Below, piece by piece: positions 8,233 through 16,325 of a DNA stretch of 39,295 nucleotides. The notes beneath the pieces were generated by a model. It was not told the DNA's origin, searched no databases, and saw only the letters and a program-made list of their open reading frames with translations. Every line of letters begins with the position of its first letter. The stretch's first letter is position 1. This DNA comes from Alphaproteobacteria bacterium (GTDB lineage Bacteria; Pseudomonadota; Alphaproteobacteria; Rhizobiales; Xanthobacteraceae): contig WQYW01000032.1 in assembly GCA_009781045.1 (NCBI GenBank), positions 1-39,295 on the forward strand, given 5' to 3'. The translations under genes were made by a program, and so were the position numbers.

Positions 8233-8973
8233 ATGATTGCGCGTGCCAATGTCCGCGTTGAGACGCACGCGTTGCACGTCGCCTCGCCACATGCCCATGA
8301 CCGGGGTCAGTTCACTTTCGTCGAGCAGGGGGCGTGCAGCCTTGAGGCCGGTGGACGGGTCTGGGCGGTGCCTGCGGGCAAGTTGTACTGGATCCCGGCC
8401 GGCGTCATCCACGCCGCGGTGCCTCGTGGTCCGGTTCGTGGTTGGCTGGCGGTGGTGCCGCAGGCGCTGGTGTCGCATCTGCCGGATGATGTCTGCGTGC
8501 TGAAAGCGTCGCCATTATTGCTTGCCGCTCTTGAGCGGATGCGTTCGCTTGCGCCAGAGGATGCGTTGATTGTGCCTCTCACTGAGATTGTCGCGCTGGA
8601 GATTGCCTCTATCGGCCCGGACGCCCCGGGACTGACCCTTCCACACGCATCAAAAATGCGCGACTGGGCGCTGCGCTTTCTTGCCAGCCCGAATGCGAGG
8701 GCTGGAATTGATGAAGCGGCTGCCGCGGCTGCAATGTCGCGCCGTTCGTTCACCCGGCACTTTGAGCAGGAAGTCGGGCTGTCGTTTGCGCAGTGGAAGC
8801 GGGCGGCGATCGTGCACTATGCCATCGCGAGGCTGGCCGAAGGGAGAAGCGTGGGCGACATCGCCGATGAAGTCGGCTACGAAAACGCCAGTGCTTTCAT
8901 CGCGATGTTCAAGGCATGCTGCGGCAGTTCACCACGCGCTTTTCAGAAGAGCCAGGAGCTTCGTCAGCATTGA
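8233..8973 (+). CDS. AraC-family transcriptional regulator (cupin N-terminal domain)
   Basis: 246 residues. The N-terminal half is a cupin-type sensor (SPHAHDRGQFTFVEQGACSL, VPAGKLYWIPAGVIHAAV), with the His residues and the Pro-Ala-Gly turn typical of this subgroup. The C-terminal ~100 residues hold two helix-turn-helix units: AAAAAAMSRRSFTRHFEQEVG and SVGDIADEVGYENASAFIAMF. This is the YqhC/AraC-like group that commonly regulates a divergent oxidoreductase. The divergent azoR gene at 8112 is the obvious target. The protein starts at ATG 8233; no long leader is needed. Confidence 0.85.
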   Translation: MIARANVRVETHALHVASPHAHDRGQFTFVEQGACSLEAGGRVWAVPAGKLYWIPAGVIHAAVPRGPVRGWLAVVPQALVSHLPDDVCVLKASPLLLAALERMRSLAPEDALIVPLTEIVALEIASIGPDAPGLTLPHASKMRDWALRFLASPNARAGIDEAAAAAAMSRRSFTRHFEQEVGLSFAQWKRAAIVHYAIARLAEGRSVGDIADEVGYENASAFIAMFKACCGSSPRAFQKSQELRQH

Positions 8974-9468
8974 CGAAAGCAGCAGGATGGCACATCTCGC
9001 GGGATCAGGCGATGGCGGCCTTTAAAAATGAGGCCCCGACGAGCCCGGCAGGAGCGGACCGTCAATATCTGCCAGCGATCAGCGATCAGCGATCTCCGGG
9101 CGGTTTGCAGGTTGCATGCGAGGGCGGTGATGTGTTCGCTCCCTCCGACAGGTCTGAACCCTGACCGTTCACACTGCAATCGGGGACAGGGTGGCGGGGT
9201 GGCGAACCGCCGGGCAAAGCCGGTTCAGGGTTCAAACGGTCGGATGCGGTGGTTTCCGGTATTGTGGAAGCGGACCGGTTATGCGATGGCAGTCGTCAAT
9301 CGGATGTGGAGAGATGCCCGCTGCGGCATTTCGGGTTGCCCGATCGCACGGCAAGGAACAGACCTCGCTCGGATGTTCGATCCCAGCCGCTTCCTCCCGA
9401 CCTTGCCGCGATTGCGGCTGGCTGTGAATTTCAATTCCTTTTTCCTTCTGCTTCGGGTTCGTTCAGGA
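8974..9468. other. about 500 bp without a recognisable gene
   Basis: The frame of the next gene is open across part of this stretch, but the residues are low-complexity and unlike a protein N-terminus, and the metallophosphoesterase motif begins only at 9469. No terminator hairpin with a T-run was found after the AraC gene. Confidence 0.4.
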
Positions 9469-10017
9469 ATGGCTCATTGGTATACGGCAGATCCCCATTT
9501 CGGGCACGACAACGTCATCCGGTTCTGCAACCGGCCGTTCCGGTCGGCAAGCGAGATGGACGCGGTGATCCGCGCTAATTATCTGAGCTGCGTTGGTCCC
9601 GAGGACGATTTCTGGATCCTTGGTGATTTCAGCTTTGGACGGTCCTCGTCGCGGGAGGGATACGTTGAGCAGCTGTTTCGCAGCCTGCCTGGCCGCAAAC
9701 ATCTGGTCCTGGGCAATCACGATAATGAACGCGTGGTCAGCCTGCCCTGGGCTTCGGTCCATGAACTGGTCGAGCTGCGGGACGGCGACCATCGTTTCGT
9801 ATTGTGCCATTACCCGATGCTGACCTGGAACGGGGCACGCCGTGGCGCCATCCAGCTGTTCGGTCACGTCCACCAGAACTGGCAGGGCAGCAGCAACAGC
9901 GTCAATCTTGGCGTCGACGTCTGGAACTTCATGCCGGTCTGTGCCCGGGACATCGTCAGGAGAGCGGGAACGTTGCCGGTCAACGTCTATTGGGAGAAGG
10001 TGGAACCGAGATCGTGA
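9469..10017 (+). CDS. small calcineurin-like metallophosphoesterase
   Basis: 182 residues with a complete metallophosphoesterase motif set: D8-x-H10 (YTADPHFGH), GDFS (52-55), GNHD (82-85), H114 (LCHYPM) and GHVH (132-135). These coordinate the di-metal centre used for phosphoester hydrolysis. Members of this short subgroup occur widely in bacteria and phages, usually without a defined substrate. The ATG at 9469 places the first metal motif 8 residues in, as is normal; the open frame upstream to 9028 adds unrelated residues. It is not obviously in an operon. It differs from the larger PlcP-type phosphoesterase at 11165, which has a different motif spacing. Confidence 0.8.
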   Translation: MAHWYTADPHFGHDNVIRFCNRPFRSASEMDAVIRANYLSCVGPEDDFWILGDFSFGRSSSREGYVEQLFRSLPGRKHLVLGNHDNERVVSLPWASVHELVELRDGDHRFVLCHYPMLTWNGARRGAIQLFGHVHQNWQGSSNSVNLGVDVWNFMPVCARDIVRRAGTLPVNVYWEKVEPRS

Positions 10018-10328
10018 GGGTCGTTGCGGCCCTCGTCATCCTGCGTGTTTTGCGGACGGCGGACGGGAGAGGCATGGGAGCGCTCCTGCCGGCTTCAGCG
10101 CCGCCGGGAGGGGGCGAGCAGCCGCCCTGGGGTTCAGGGGAAGCCGGCTTGCCGGGGGAATCCGGGCCAACGCGGTTGCAGAGGTAGCGGCTTCCCGCCC
10201 GTGACCAGTTGACATTGCGGTTGAGGCAGGTTGCCGCCAGCGGCACCCGACGACAGCTTGTGCCGGCCTGCGCCTGAAAACGCGATCGCTCCATCCATAA
10301 TCCATTGTGGCCTGCCGGGCCGCTGGAC
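10018..10328. other. about 310 bp intergenic, convergent genes
   Basis: Lies between the ends of the metallophosphoesterase (+) and the MerR-type gene (-). GC-rich with several short inverted repeats, but no clear hairpin plus T-run. No gene seen. Confidence 0.4.
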
Positions 10329-10673
10329 TCACTTGTCTTTTCGCAAAATCCCGGCCAGAAGTGCGGCCATGTCCGCGGCAAGAGCGCCGGCATCGGCACC
10401 ACTGCCGATAAGGGCGGGGTCGACGACCAAGGTGATGCCCGGGGCGACGGCGAAAGGCACGCCTTCCCTGGCCTGCAGAAGAAGTTTGATGGCTGCAGGC
10501 GGGAAGCCGAGTTCACGCAGGCGCGCGTAGCGTTGAATGGCGGCGACATGGTCCTCGCCATAGTCGGCATTGGACCGGCCGCCGCGTGGCGGCGGCATGA
10601 AGCCTTCGGTGATGAGGTAGCGGACCTGCCGCTCGGCAATGCCGGTGAGCGCAGTCAGTTCGGTCATGCGCAT
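10329..10673 (-). CDS. MerR-family transcriptional regulator
   Basis: 114 residues from ATG 10673 (ATG 10667 is also possible). The N-terminus is a MerR-type winged helix: MTELTALTGIAERQVRYL is the recognition helix region and DYGEDHVAAIQRYARLREL the second helical pair, followed by GFPPAAIKLLLQ. The C-terminal effector part is short (to LLAGILRKDK) and has no Cys cluster, so it is not an obvious metal sensor. A TTG at 10691 would lie within the promoter and is rejected. The gene has a recognisable promoter, and a perfect 10-bp inverted repeat covers its -10 region, which suggests autoregulation. No target gene is adjacent on the same strand. Confidence 0.75.
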   Translation of the reverse strand: MRMTELTALTGIAERQVRYLITEGFMPPPRGGRSNADYGEDHVAAIQRYARLRELGFPPAAIKLLLQAREGVPFAVAPGITLVVDPALIGSGADAGALAADMAALLAGILRKDK

Positions 10674-10680
10674 GGTGACA

Positions 10681-10707
10681 CCATTCGACAATAGATATGT
10701 CGAATGG
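10681..10707. promoter_or_regulatory. perfect 10-bp inverted repeat, probable operator of the MerR-type gene
   Basis: The left arm ccattcgaca (10681-10690) and right arm tgtcgaatgg (10698-10707) are exact reverse complements separated by 7 bp. The dyad covers the predicted -10 box of the minus-strand gene and ends 7 bp before its start codon. A dimeric regulator bound here would block or distort that promoter. Confidence 0.65.
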
Positions 10708-10720
10708 ACCCGGAAGTCAA
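10692..10720 (-). promoter_or_regulatory. sigma70-type promoter for the MerR-type gene
   Basis: On the minus strand TTGACT (10720-10715) and TATCTA (10697-10692) are separated by 17 bp. Transcription would start near 10685, giving a leader of only about a dozen bases. The inverted repeat overlaps the spacer and the -10 box. Confidence 0.45.
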
Positions 10721-11124
10721 GAGTTTCAAGGCAGATTCCGCCAGGGCCGATTCTGGGCCGATGGCAATAGGGTCCACGGAGCGGCTCTCACTGTCGCAGC
10801 CGGTGGCGAATCATGCCGTTTCGGCAGGCCTCCGGACCATGTGTCAGGAGCTGCGAGGTGCTGGCCTGCGGTGGCTGTCGCTGCTGTCTGTCCGCGGCAG
10901 GGGGAGAAGCGCGAGGTCGTGGTGTGCCGAATCGGAAGGGGCGCTGTCTGCGGAAATCTGTGGTCTTTGCGGCAGGCGGTGATGTCGGACGCAGGCACCA
11001 GTGCATCAGGTGCGATCCTTGCGATGCGCCAGCGACAGGCAGGAAAAGCACGGGAGAGGACGGTGTGCGGTGATTTTCGTCGGCCGGATGGTTGATGGTT
11101 GGGGCGTGTCGGGCGAGGGCGCAG
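10708..11124. other. about 415 bp intergenic before the plcP promoter
   Basis: No gene recognised on either strand. It holds the -35 of the minus-strand MerR-type gene at its left end and ends at the PHO-box-like site before plcP. Confidence 0.4.
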
Positions 11125-11142
11125 GCGTCATCAAAATGTTAC
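11125..11142 (+). promoter_or_regulatory. PHO-box-like site upstream of plcP
   Basis: GCGTCAT-CAAA-ATGTTAC: two 7-bp repeats 4 bp apart, matching the PhoB consensus CTGTCAT at 5 and 4 of 7 positions. The spacer is AT-rich, as usual. A TTTATC at 11153-11158 could be the -10, which would put transcription start at or very near the ATG at 11165 (a leaderless or near-leaderless message). The weakest of the five sites, but in the right place for a gene known to be phosphate-starvation induced in rhizobia. Confidence 0.5.
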
Positions 11143-11164
11143 ATGAATCGGCTTTATCACGGTC

Positions 11165-11989
11165 ATGTTGGAACATCCTGACCCTGATCCGCAACACAGC
11201 GTCGCGGCAGTTTTCGTCTCTGATCTGCATCTCGGCACCAAGTCGAGTCAGGATCGGCATTTCGTCGAGTTTCTCAAGACCTACGACATGAAGACGCTCT
11301 ATCTCGTCGGTGACGTCATCGACGGCTGGCGTCTGAAACGCATCGGCTGGTATTGGCCGCAAGGCCATAATGACGTGCTGCAGAAGCTGTTGCGCAAGGC
11401 GCGCAAGGGCACCGAGATCGTCTATATCCCGGGCAACCATGACGAGTTCCTGCGCAACTTCCTCGGCCTCGCCTTCGGTGGTGTGAGGATTTTGGATCGC
11501 ATTGTGCACACGGGTGTCGGCGGCAAACGCTTTCTTGTCCTGCACGGCGATCAGTTCGATATGGTGGTGCGTCACGCTGTCTGGCTCGCCTCGGTCGGAT
11601 CGGTGCTCTACGATGTCATGCTCGTGCTCAACCGTCACGTCAACAATGTGCGCCGGCGTCTCGGTTTCCCCTACTGGTCCTTGTCGGCCTGGACCAAGCG
11701 CAAGGTGAAGGGTGCTGTGAACTTCATCGGCCGCTTTGAGGAAGTGCTGGTGGCGGAGGCAAGGCGGGAGGGGGTCGACGGTATCATCTGCGGCCACATC
11801 CATCATGCCGCGATCGAGCATTATGACGGCATCGACTATCTCAACAGCGGTGATTGGGTCGAAAGCTGCACGGCTCTGGTCGAGCATCTGGATGGGCGCT
11901 TCGAGATCGTGCGCTGGCTGGACGCAAAGCCGGAGGCGCCGTCGCTGGCGGCAAGCGAGCGGGCAACGGCCTTCGAAGCCGCCGCCTGA
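11165..11989 (+). CDS. plcP: PlcP-like phospholipase C (LpxH-type metallophosphoesterase)
   Basis: 274 residues. Metal-binding motifs in order are SDLHLG (D20, H22), GDVIDG (D50), GNHDE (N91, H92), HGDQ (H128) and GHIHHA (H211, H213). General annotation would call this UDP-2,3-diacylglucosamine diphosphatase. However, Sinorhizobium meliloti PlcP belongs to this group; it cleaves phosphatidylcholine and phosphatidylethanolamine to diacylglycerol when phosphate is short, and plcP is often followed by a glycosyltransferase that uses that diacylglycerol. Exactly this order is seen here, the glycosyltransferase starting 14 bp after the stop, in a region full of phosphonate genes and behind a PHO-box-like site. 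The assignment rests on motif class plus context; lipid A hydrolase activity is not excluded. Cytosolic, acting at the inner membrane surface. Confidence 0.75.
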   Translation: MLEHPDPDPQHSVAAVFVSDLHLGTKSSQDRHFVEFLKTYDMKTLYLVGDVIDGWRLKRIGWYWPQGHNDVLQKLLRKARKGTEIVYIPGNHDEFLRNFLGLAFGGVRILDRIVHTGVGGKRFLVLHGDQFDMVVRHAVWLASVGSVLYDVMLVLNRHVNNVRRRLGFPYWSLSAWTKRKVKGAVNFIGRFEEVLVAEARREGVDGIICGHIHHAAIEHYDGIDYLNSGDWVESCTALVEHLDGRFEIVRWLDAKPEAPSLAASERATAFEAAA

Positions 11990-12003
11990 AGGGGCGTTAT
12001 CCG

Positions 12004-13053
12004 GTGAGCCGCATTCTCATCGTTACCGATGCCTGGGCCCCTCAGGTCAATGGGGTGGTCCGGTCACTGGAAAATCTGTTGCGGGAGGCACCGCGACAGG
12101 GGGCTGAAATCCGCATGCTGACGCCGGCATCTTTTCGCACCGTTCCGCTGCCGACCTACCGGGAGCTGCGCATCGCGTTCACCCGACCCGGGGTGATTGC
12201 CGCGCGCATCCGGGAGGAGGCGCCGGATTATGTCCATATTGCAACCGAAGGGCCGCTTGGTATCTGTGCGCGGATGGCCTGCCTGCGTAGCGGTCGCCCC
12301 TTCACGACCAGCTACCATACGCGATTTCCGGAATATCTGGCGGCGCGCCACCTGGCACCACGGGATCTGACCTATGCCCTGATGCGGCGCTTCCACAATT
12401 CGAGCGCTGGCGTGATGGTGGCTACCGAAAGCGTCGAGCGCGAGCTTGCGGGCCGTGGCTTCAGACGCCTGATGCGCTGGTCGCGGGGCGTCGACGCCGA
12501 TCTGTTTCGACCGCGCGAGAGAAGCGTTCTCGATTTGCCGCAGCCGATTTTTCTGACCTGCGGGCGGCTTGCGATCGAGAAGAATCTCGAAGCCTTTCTG
12601 TCGCTAGACCTGCCGGGTTCGAAAGTGGTGGTCGGAGACGGACCGGCGCGGAAGAGCCTTGAGGCCCGCTTTCCCAGGGCTCACTTTCTCGGCCTCTTAC
12701 AGGGGGAGGCGCTGGCCTCGGCATACGCTGCGGCCGATGTCTTCGTCTTTCCAAGCCTCACCGACACATTCGGCATCGTGCTGCTTGAGGCCATGGCCTG
12801 TGGTGCACCGGTTGCAGCTTTCCCGGTCGCGGGCCCGCTTGACATCATTGGCGACAGCGGTGCCGGCGTGCTCGACCGCGATCTGGCGAAGGCGGCGCTT
12901 GCCGCTCTGGAGATCCCCCGGGACAGAGCGCGTGATCATGCCGTGACGTTCAGCTGGAGCGCCTGTGCGCGCCAGTTCATCGACAATGTCGAGCGCGCCC
13001 ACGCAAGGGCCGCAGCCCAGTCTATGGGAGCGGCTCATCCCGCCCGTGTCTGA
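12004..13053 (+). CDS. agt: GT4-type glycosyltransferase, Agt-like diacylglycerol glycosyltransferase
   Basis: 349 residues from GTG 12004, fourteen bp behind plcP. The N-terminal Rossmann domain opens with ILIVTDAWAPQVNGVVRSL, typical of GT4 enzymes, with the acceptor loop YHTRFPEYLAAR. The C-terminal donor domain carries GRLAIEKNLEAFL, VVVGDGP and the EX7E-type loop FPSLTDTFGIVLLEAMACG. The Agrobacterium enzyme Agt (Atu2297) is of this type and makes glucosyl- and glucuronosyl-diacylglycerol under phosphate limitation. Adjacent to plcP it would convert the diacylglycerol released from phospholipids into glycolipid, keeping the membrane intact while freeing phosphate. The sugar donor cannot be read from sequence. 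An upstream in-frame start (11854) lies inside plcP and is rejected. Confidence 0.75.
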   Translation: MSRILIVTDAWAPQVNGVVRSLENLLREAPRQGAEIRMLTPASFRTVPLPTYRELRIAFTRPGVIAARIREEAPDYVHIATEGPLGICARMACLRSGRPFTTSYHTRFPEYLAARHLAPRDLTYALMRRFHNSSAGVMVATESVERELAGRGFRRLMRWSRGVDADLFRPRERSVLDLPQPIFLTCGRLAIEKNLEAFLSLDLPGSKVVVGDGPARKSLEARFPRAHFLGLLQGEALASAYAAADVFVFPSLTDTFGIVLLEAMACGAPVAAFPVAGPLDIIGDSGAGVLDRDLAKAALAALEIPRDRARDHAVTFSWSACARQFIDNVERAHARAAAQSMGAAHPARV

Positions 13054-13175
13054 TTTGCAGTCAAACCGGATTGCGCGGGGGGATGTGTAGGGGGAATGCC
13101 GCCTTCTGGCCGGTCGGAGCCGGATGAAGCCGGCCTGAGGATGTGCAAAATAGGAGACGTGCGCGGGGTGCGTGC

Positions 13176-13223
13176 GGGCAGACGAAACCTTCTGCCCGAT
13201 CTGCCGACGGTGTCGCCGTCGGC
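13176..13223 (-). terminator. two tandem hairpins after the DUF1045 gene
   Basis: Directly after the minus-strand stop at 13225 come two perfect hairpins: an 8-bp stem (13203-13210 with 13216-13223, 5-nt loop) and a 7-bp stem (13176-13182 with 13191-13197). Neither has a strong T-run on the minus strand, so this may be a terminator or an RNA-stabilising 3' structure. It also sits between two convergent operons and could stop both. Confidence 0.45.
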
Positions 13224-13224
13224 G

Positions 13225-13932
13225 TTATGCCGGATCGGGCCGAAACGTCCAGTCGGCAAGGATCCGGAACCGATCATTGGCATCAAGCTGACGACACAGG
13301 GCAATTCGATCGATTGCGACGGTGCCGACAGAAATCGCGGCAAAGCGGTCGCGCAGCAGGTTGAGGGTGGCCTGACGCCGTTCCTCAGGAAGGCGCCCGG
13401 TCAGGGTCATATGGAAGCGGAATTCCTCCGCGACATAGGGGTAGCCCCAGCGCTCGAGATATTGAAGCTGGCGTGGCGTCAGCTCATCCGGTCGCCGACG
13501 CGCCCGATCCTCCGCGCTCAGAGCTTCACGAAAGCCGTCGAAGGCGGTGACGCAGTCGAACGCCAGCTGCTGGAGCTCGCATCCTGGCTGCTCCGGGGTC
13601 AGCGCAATGAAACCGGCGATCGCCGAGATCACAGGCCGGATCACGGGAATAGAGCGGCGGGTGTCGGCAAAGACATCACAGGCGGCGGCAAGCTCGGCCT
13701 CGCTTTTATCCGCTGCCAGTGTGAAGGGGGCCTTCAGCGTGGCGTGAAAGCCGTATTTGCGCGGATCTGCGGTCAGCTCCGGCCAATCCGGCGCGGCCGC
13801 AATCGCGAATTGCGGAAAGGCGCGGTCCTGGCCACTCCAGGCGTCATAGCCGAGCAGCCTGCTGCCGAACGAGGCGAGCTTTGATTCGCGCGCGGGAGCA
13901 AAATAGATGGCGTAGCGGGGCGATGGTTCCAT
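13225..13932 (-). CDS. DUF1045 phosphonate-associated protein, 2H phosphoesterase superfamily
   Basis: 235 residues. The opening RYAIYFAPARESKLASFG and later LLGYDAW are hallmarks of DUF1045, whose phosphonate-linked branch is TIGR03223. Two HxT motifs are visible, H63-A-T65 (YGFHATLKAPF) and H174-M-T176 (FRFHMTLTGRL), the paired catalytic His/Thr of 2H phosphoesterases that act on cyclic phosphates. Start: ATG 13932 begins with the conserved N-terminus, whereas TTG 13968 would overlap phnM2. It follows phnM2 by 22 bp and is surely in the same operon, under the PHO-box-like site at 15301. The cluster lacks phnP, the phosphodiesterase that opens 5-phosphoribosyl 1,2-cyclic phosphate, so this protein is a candidate for that step; this is inference. 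Confidence 0.8.
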   Translation of the reverse strand: MEPSPRYAIYFAPARESKLASFGSRLLGYDAWSGQDRAFPQFAIAAAPDWPELTADPRKYGFHATLKAPFTLAADKSEAELAAACDVFADTRRSIPVIRPVISAIAGFIALTPEQPGCELQQLAFDCVTAFDGFREALSAEDRARRRPDELTPRQLQYLERWGYPYVAEEFRFHMTLTGRLPEERRQATLNLLRDRFAAISVGTVAIDRIALCRQLDANDRFRILADWTFRPDPA

Positions 13933-13954
13933 GACGACGGACCTTAAGCCTGCC

Positions 13955-15154
13955 TCATTCGGCGGCAAGCGATTCGGATTGCGTGATTGCGCGTGGCGGC
14001 GCCTGTCGCATTATGCGGTCGGCGTCCGCCAGACAGACGAGCCGTCCAGCGGCGAGGACGGCAACGACGCGGGGACGGGGCCTGGCATCATCGACCAGTA
14101 CAAGGTCGCCGCGGGCACCTGGGGCAAGGACACCGCGGTCGGAGAGGCCAGCGGCCCGTGCGGGGCCCGCGGAAACCAGGTCCCAGGCCTGTGGCAGCGG
14201 CAGGATGTCGTCGGCAAGCGCGAACGCGGCGATCAATGGCGAGGGATAATAATAGTCGGATGTGAGCGCGCAACAGTGCCCCTTCGCGACCATGTCAGAG
14301 GCCCTGGTGCATCCGGTGTGGCTGCCGCCGCGCAGGATATTGGGCGCCCCGAACAGGATGGTGTCGCCGGCCGCAGCGGCAGCGCGTGCGGTCTCCTCAT
14401 TGACCGGAAATTCCGCGATCCGGACCCCCTGATCGCGAAAGGCCTGCCGCATCGCCGGACTTCTGTCATCATGGGAGAGCATTCGCACCCCCGCCGCAGT
14501 GGCGGCCTGGGCCAGGCGCGTGATTGAATCCGGCACCGCATAGGCGCGGGACAGGACCTCGGCCACCAGATCGTCGAAGGCGGCAGGGGAAAGTCCGCTC
14601 CGTTCAATCATGCGACGGCGCTTCTGCGGATGGTCGTGCCCGGCAACGGCGGCATCCATGTGATCGTTGAAGGCCAGCAGGTCAATGCGGCCCTCGGACA
14701 GCCAGCGCCGGATGCTGTCTTCGGCGTCAAGATTATAGGTCTCGTGACGGAGATGGAAACGGGTGTCGGCCCTGAGCTGTGGCCGCAGACGTTCGATCGC
14801 CTCGAGCAGCCGTGCGGCACTGTCGCCGCTGCGCAGACCCGGTTCCCAGGACCATGTGGCGGCGTGAAAGGCTGTGGTGATGCCGTTGCTGACGGCCTGG
14901 CGGTCGCTCTCAAGGAGCGCCACGTCGAGCGGGAAATCGACCCCCGGGCGCGGCATGATCTGTCGCTCAAAGGCGTCGCCATGGAGGTCGACAATGCCGG
15001 GCAGCACAAGCAGACGCCGCGCATCAATGGCCAGCGCGCTGCGCCCCGGGCCGGCGTCGATGCTCTGGATTTTCCCGTCGCCGATCCGTAGTGACGTCTC
15101 GGTGATGGTGCCGTCGAGGAGCGCCTGTCCCCCCTGGATAAAGATGTCGGTCAT
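13955..15154 (-). CDS. phnM: PhnM paralogue, ribose 1-methylphosphonate 5-triphosphate diphosphatase-like
   Basis: 399 residues, amidohydrolase fold. PhnM removes pyrophosphate from alpha-D-ribose 1-alkylphosphonate 5-triphosphate before C-P cleavage. Metal-site regions are PGIVDLHGDAFERQI (the canonical copy at 24111 reads ELHTDHLEAH), FNDHMD, LSHDDRS, and a C-terminal SDYYYPSPLIAAFALAD. The change from LHTD to LHGD, and FERQI in place of LEAHY, marks this as a separate subfamily rather than a recent duplicate. It leads a minus-strand operon with the DUF1045 gene and has its own PHO-box-like site 147 bp upstream. Whether it accepts the same substrate as the canonical PhnM or a related triphosphate is unknown. 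Confidence 0.8.
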   Translation of the reverse strand: MTDIFIQGGQALLDGTITETSLRIGDGKIQSIDAGPGRSALAIDARRLLVLPGIVDLHGDAFERQIMPRPGVDFPLDVALLESDRQAVSNGITTAFHAATWSWEPGLRSGDSAARLLEAIERLRPQLRADTRFHLRHETYNLDAEDSIRRWLSEGRIDLLAFNDHMDAAVAGHDHPQKRRRMIERSGLSPAAFDDLVAEVLSRAYAVPDSITRLAQAATAAGVRMLSHDDRSPAMRQAFRDQGVRIAEFPVNEETARAAAAAGDTILFGAPNILRGGSHTGCTRASDMVAKGHCCALTSDYYYPSPLIAAFALADDILPLPQAWDLVSAGPARAAGLSDRGVLAPGARGDLVLVDDARPRPRVVAVLAAGRLVCLADADRIMRQAPPRAITQSESLAAE

Positions 15155-15300
15155 GTTTGAGCGCGCTCATGCAAAGCTTGAGGAGGGGATGATCGCGGGA
15201 GCCTGTTTAAAGACTTCCCGGACGGGTCTGAAGTGCGGCGGACAGGAAACAGGCGCTTTCCGAGCGGCAGAGTGCAGCTTTCGGCTTCTTGTCAATCGGG

Positions 15301-15318
15301 TGTGACAGTTCCATGACG
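15301..15318 (-). promoter_or_regulatory. PHO-box-like site for phnM2-DUF1045 (minus strand)
   Basis: Read on the minus strand from 15319: GCGTCAT-GGAA-CTGTCAC, two 7-bp repeats with a 4-bp spacer matching CTGTCAT at 5 and 6 of 7. It is separated from the phnC box by 49 bp and points the other way, so the divergent operons have one box each. The distance to the phnM2 start (about 147 bp) implies a longish leader. Confidence 0.65.
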
Positions 15319-15367
15319 CTTCGGTGACGGTGCGAAAATTCCGGCAGCGCCATGCCAATTCAGCGGA

Positions 15368-15385
15368 CTGTCACATGACTGTCGA
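15368..15385 (+). promoter_or_regulatory. PHO box for phnCDEE
   Basis: CTGTCAC-ATGA-CTGTCGA: repeat 1 matches the CTGTCAT consensus at 6 of 7 and repeat 2 at 5 of 7, with the canonical 4-bp spacer. The site ends 49 bp before the phnC start, and a TTAAAG at 15395-15400 lies about where a -10 would be expected for a PhoB-activated promoter. Confidence 0.8.
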
Positions 15386-15434
15386 AATCGGTGGTTAAAG
15401 ACCGTCCATTGGCCTCCGTTCCGAAGGACGTCCC

Positions 15435-16250
<816 letters not shown>

Positions 16251-16325
16251 CGGCGCCTCTTCCTGGGTCAAAACAAAGTCCGCCCTCTGTCAGGGCATCC
16301 CCTTTCATCAACCATGAGGTACAGG

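Noticed and set aside
11165..11989. Annotation as lipid A biosynthesis LpxH
   Set aside because: Motifs alone allow it, but the following Agt-like gene, the PHO-box-like site and the phosphonate neighbourhood favour PlcP. Kept as an alternative in the feature text.
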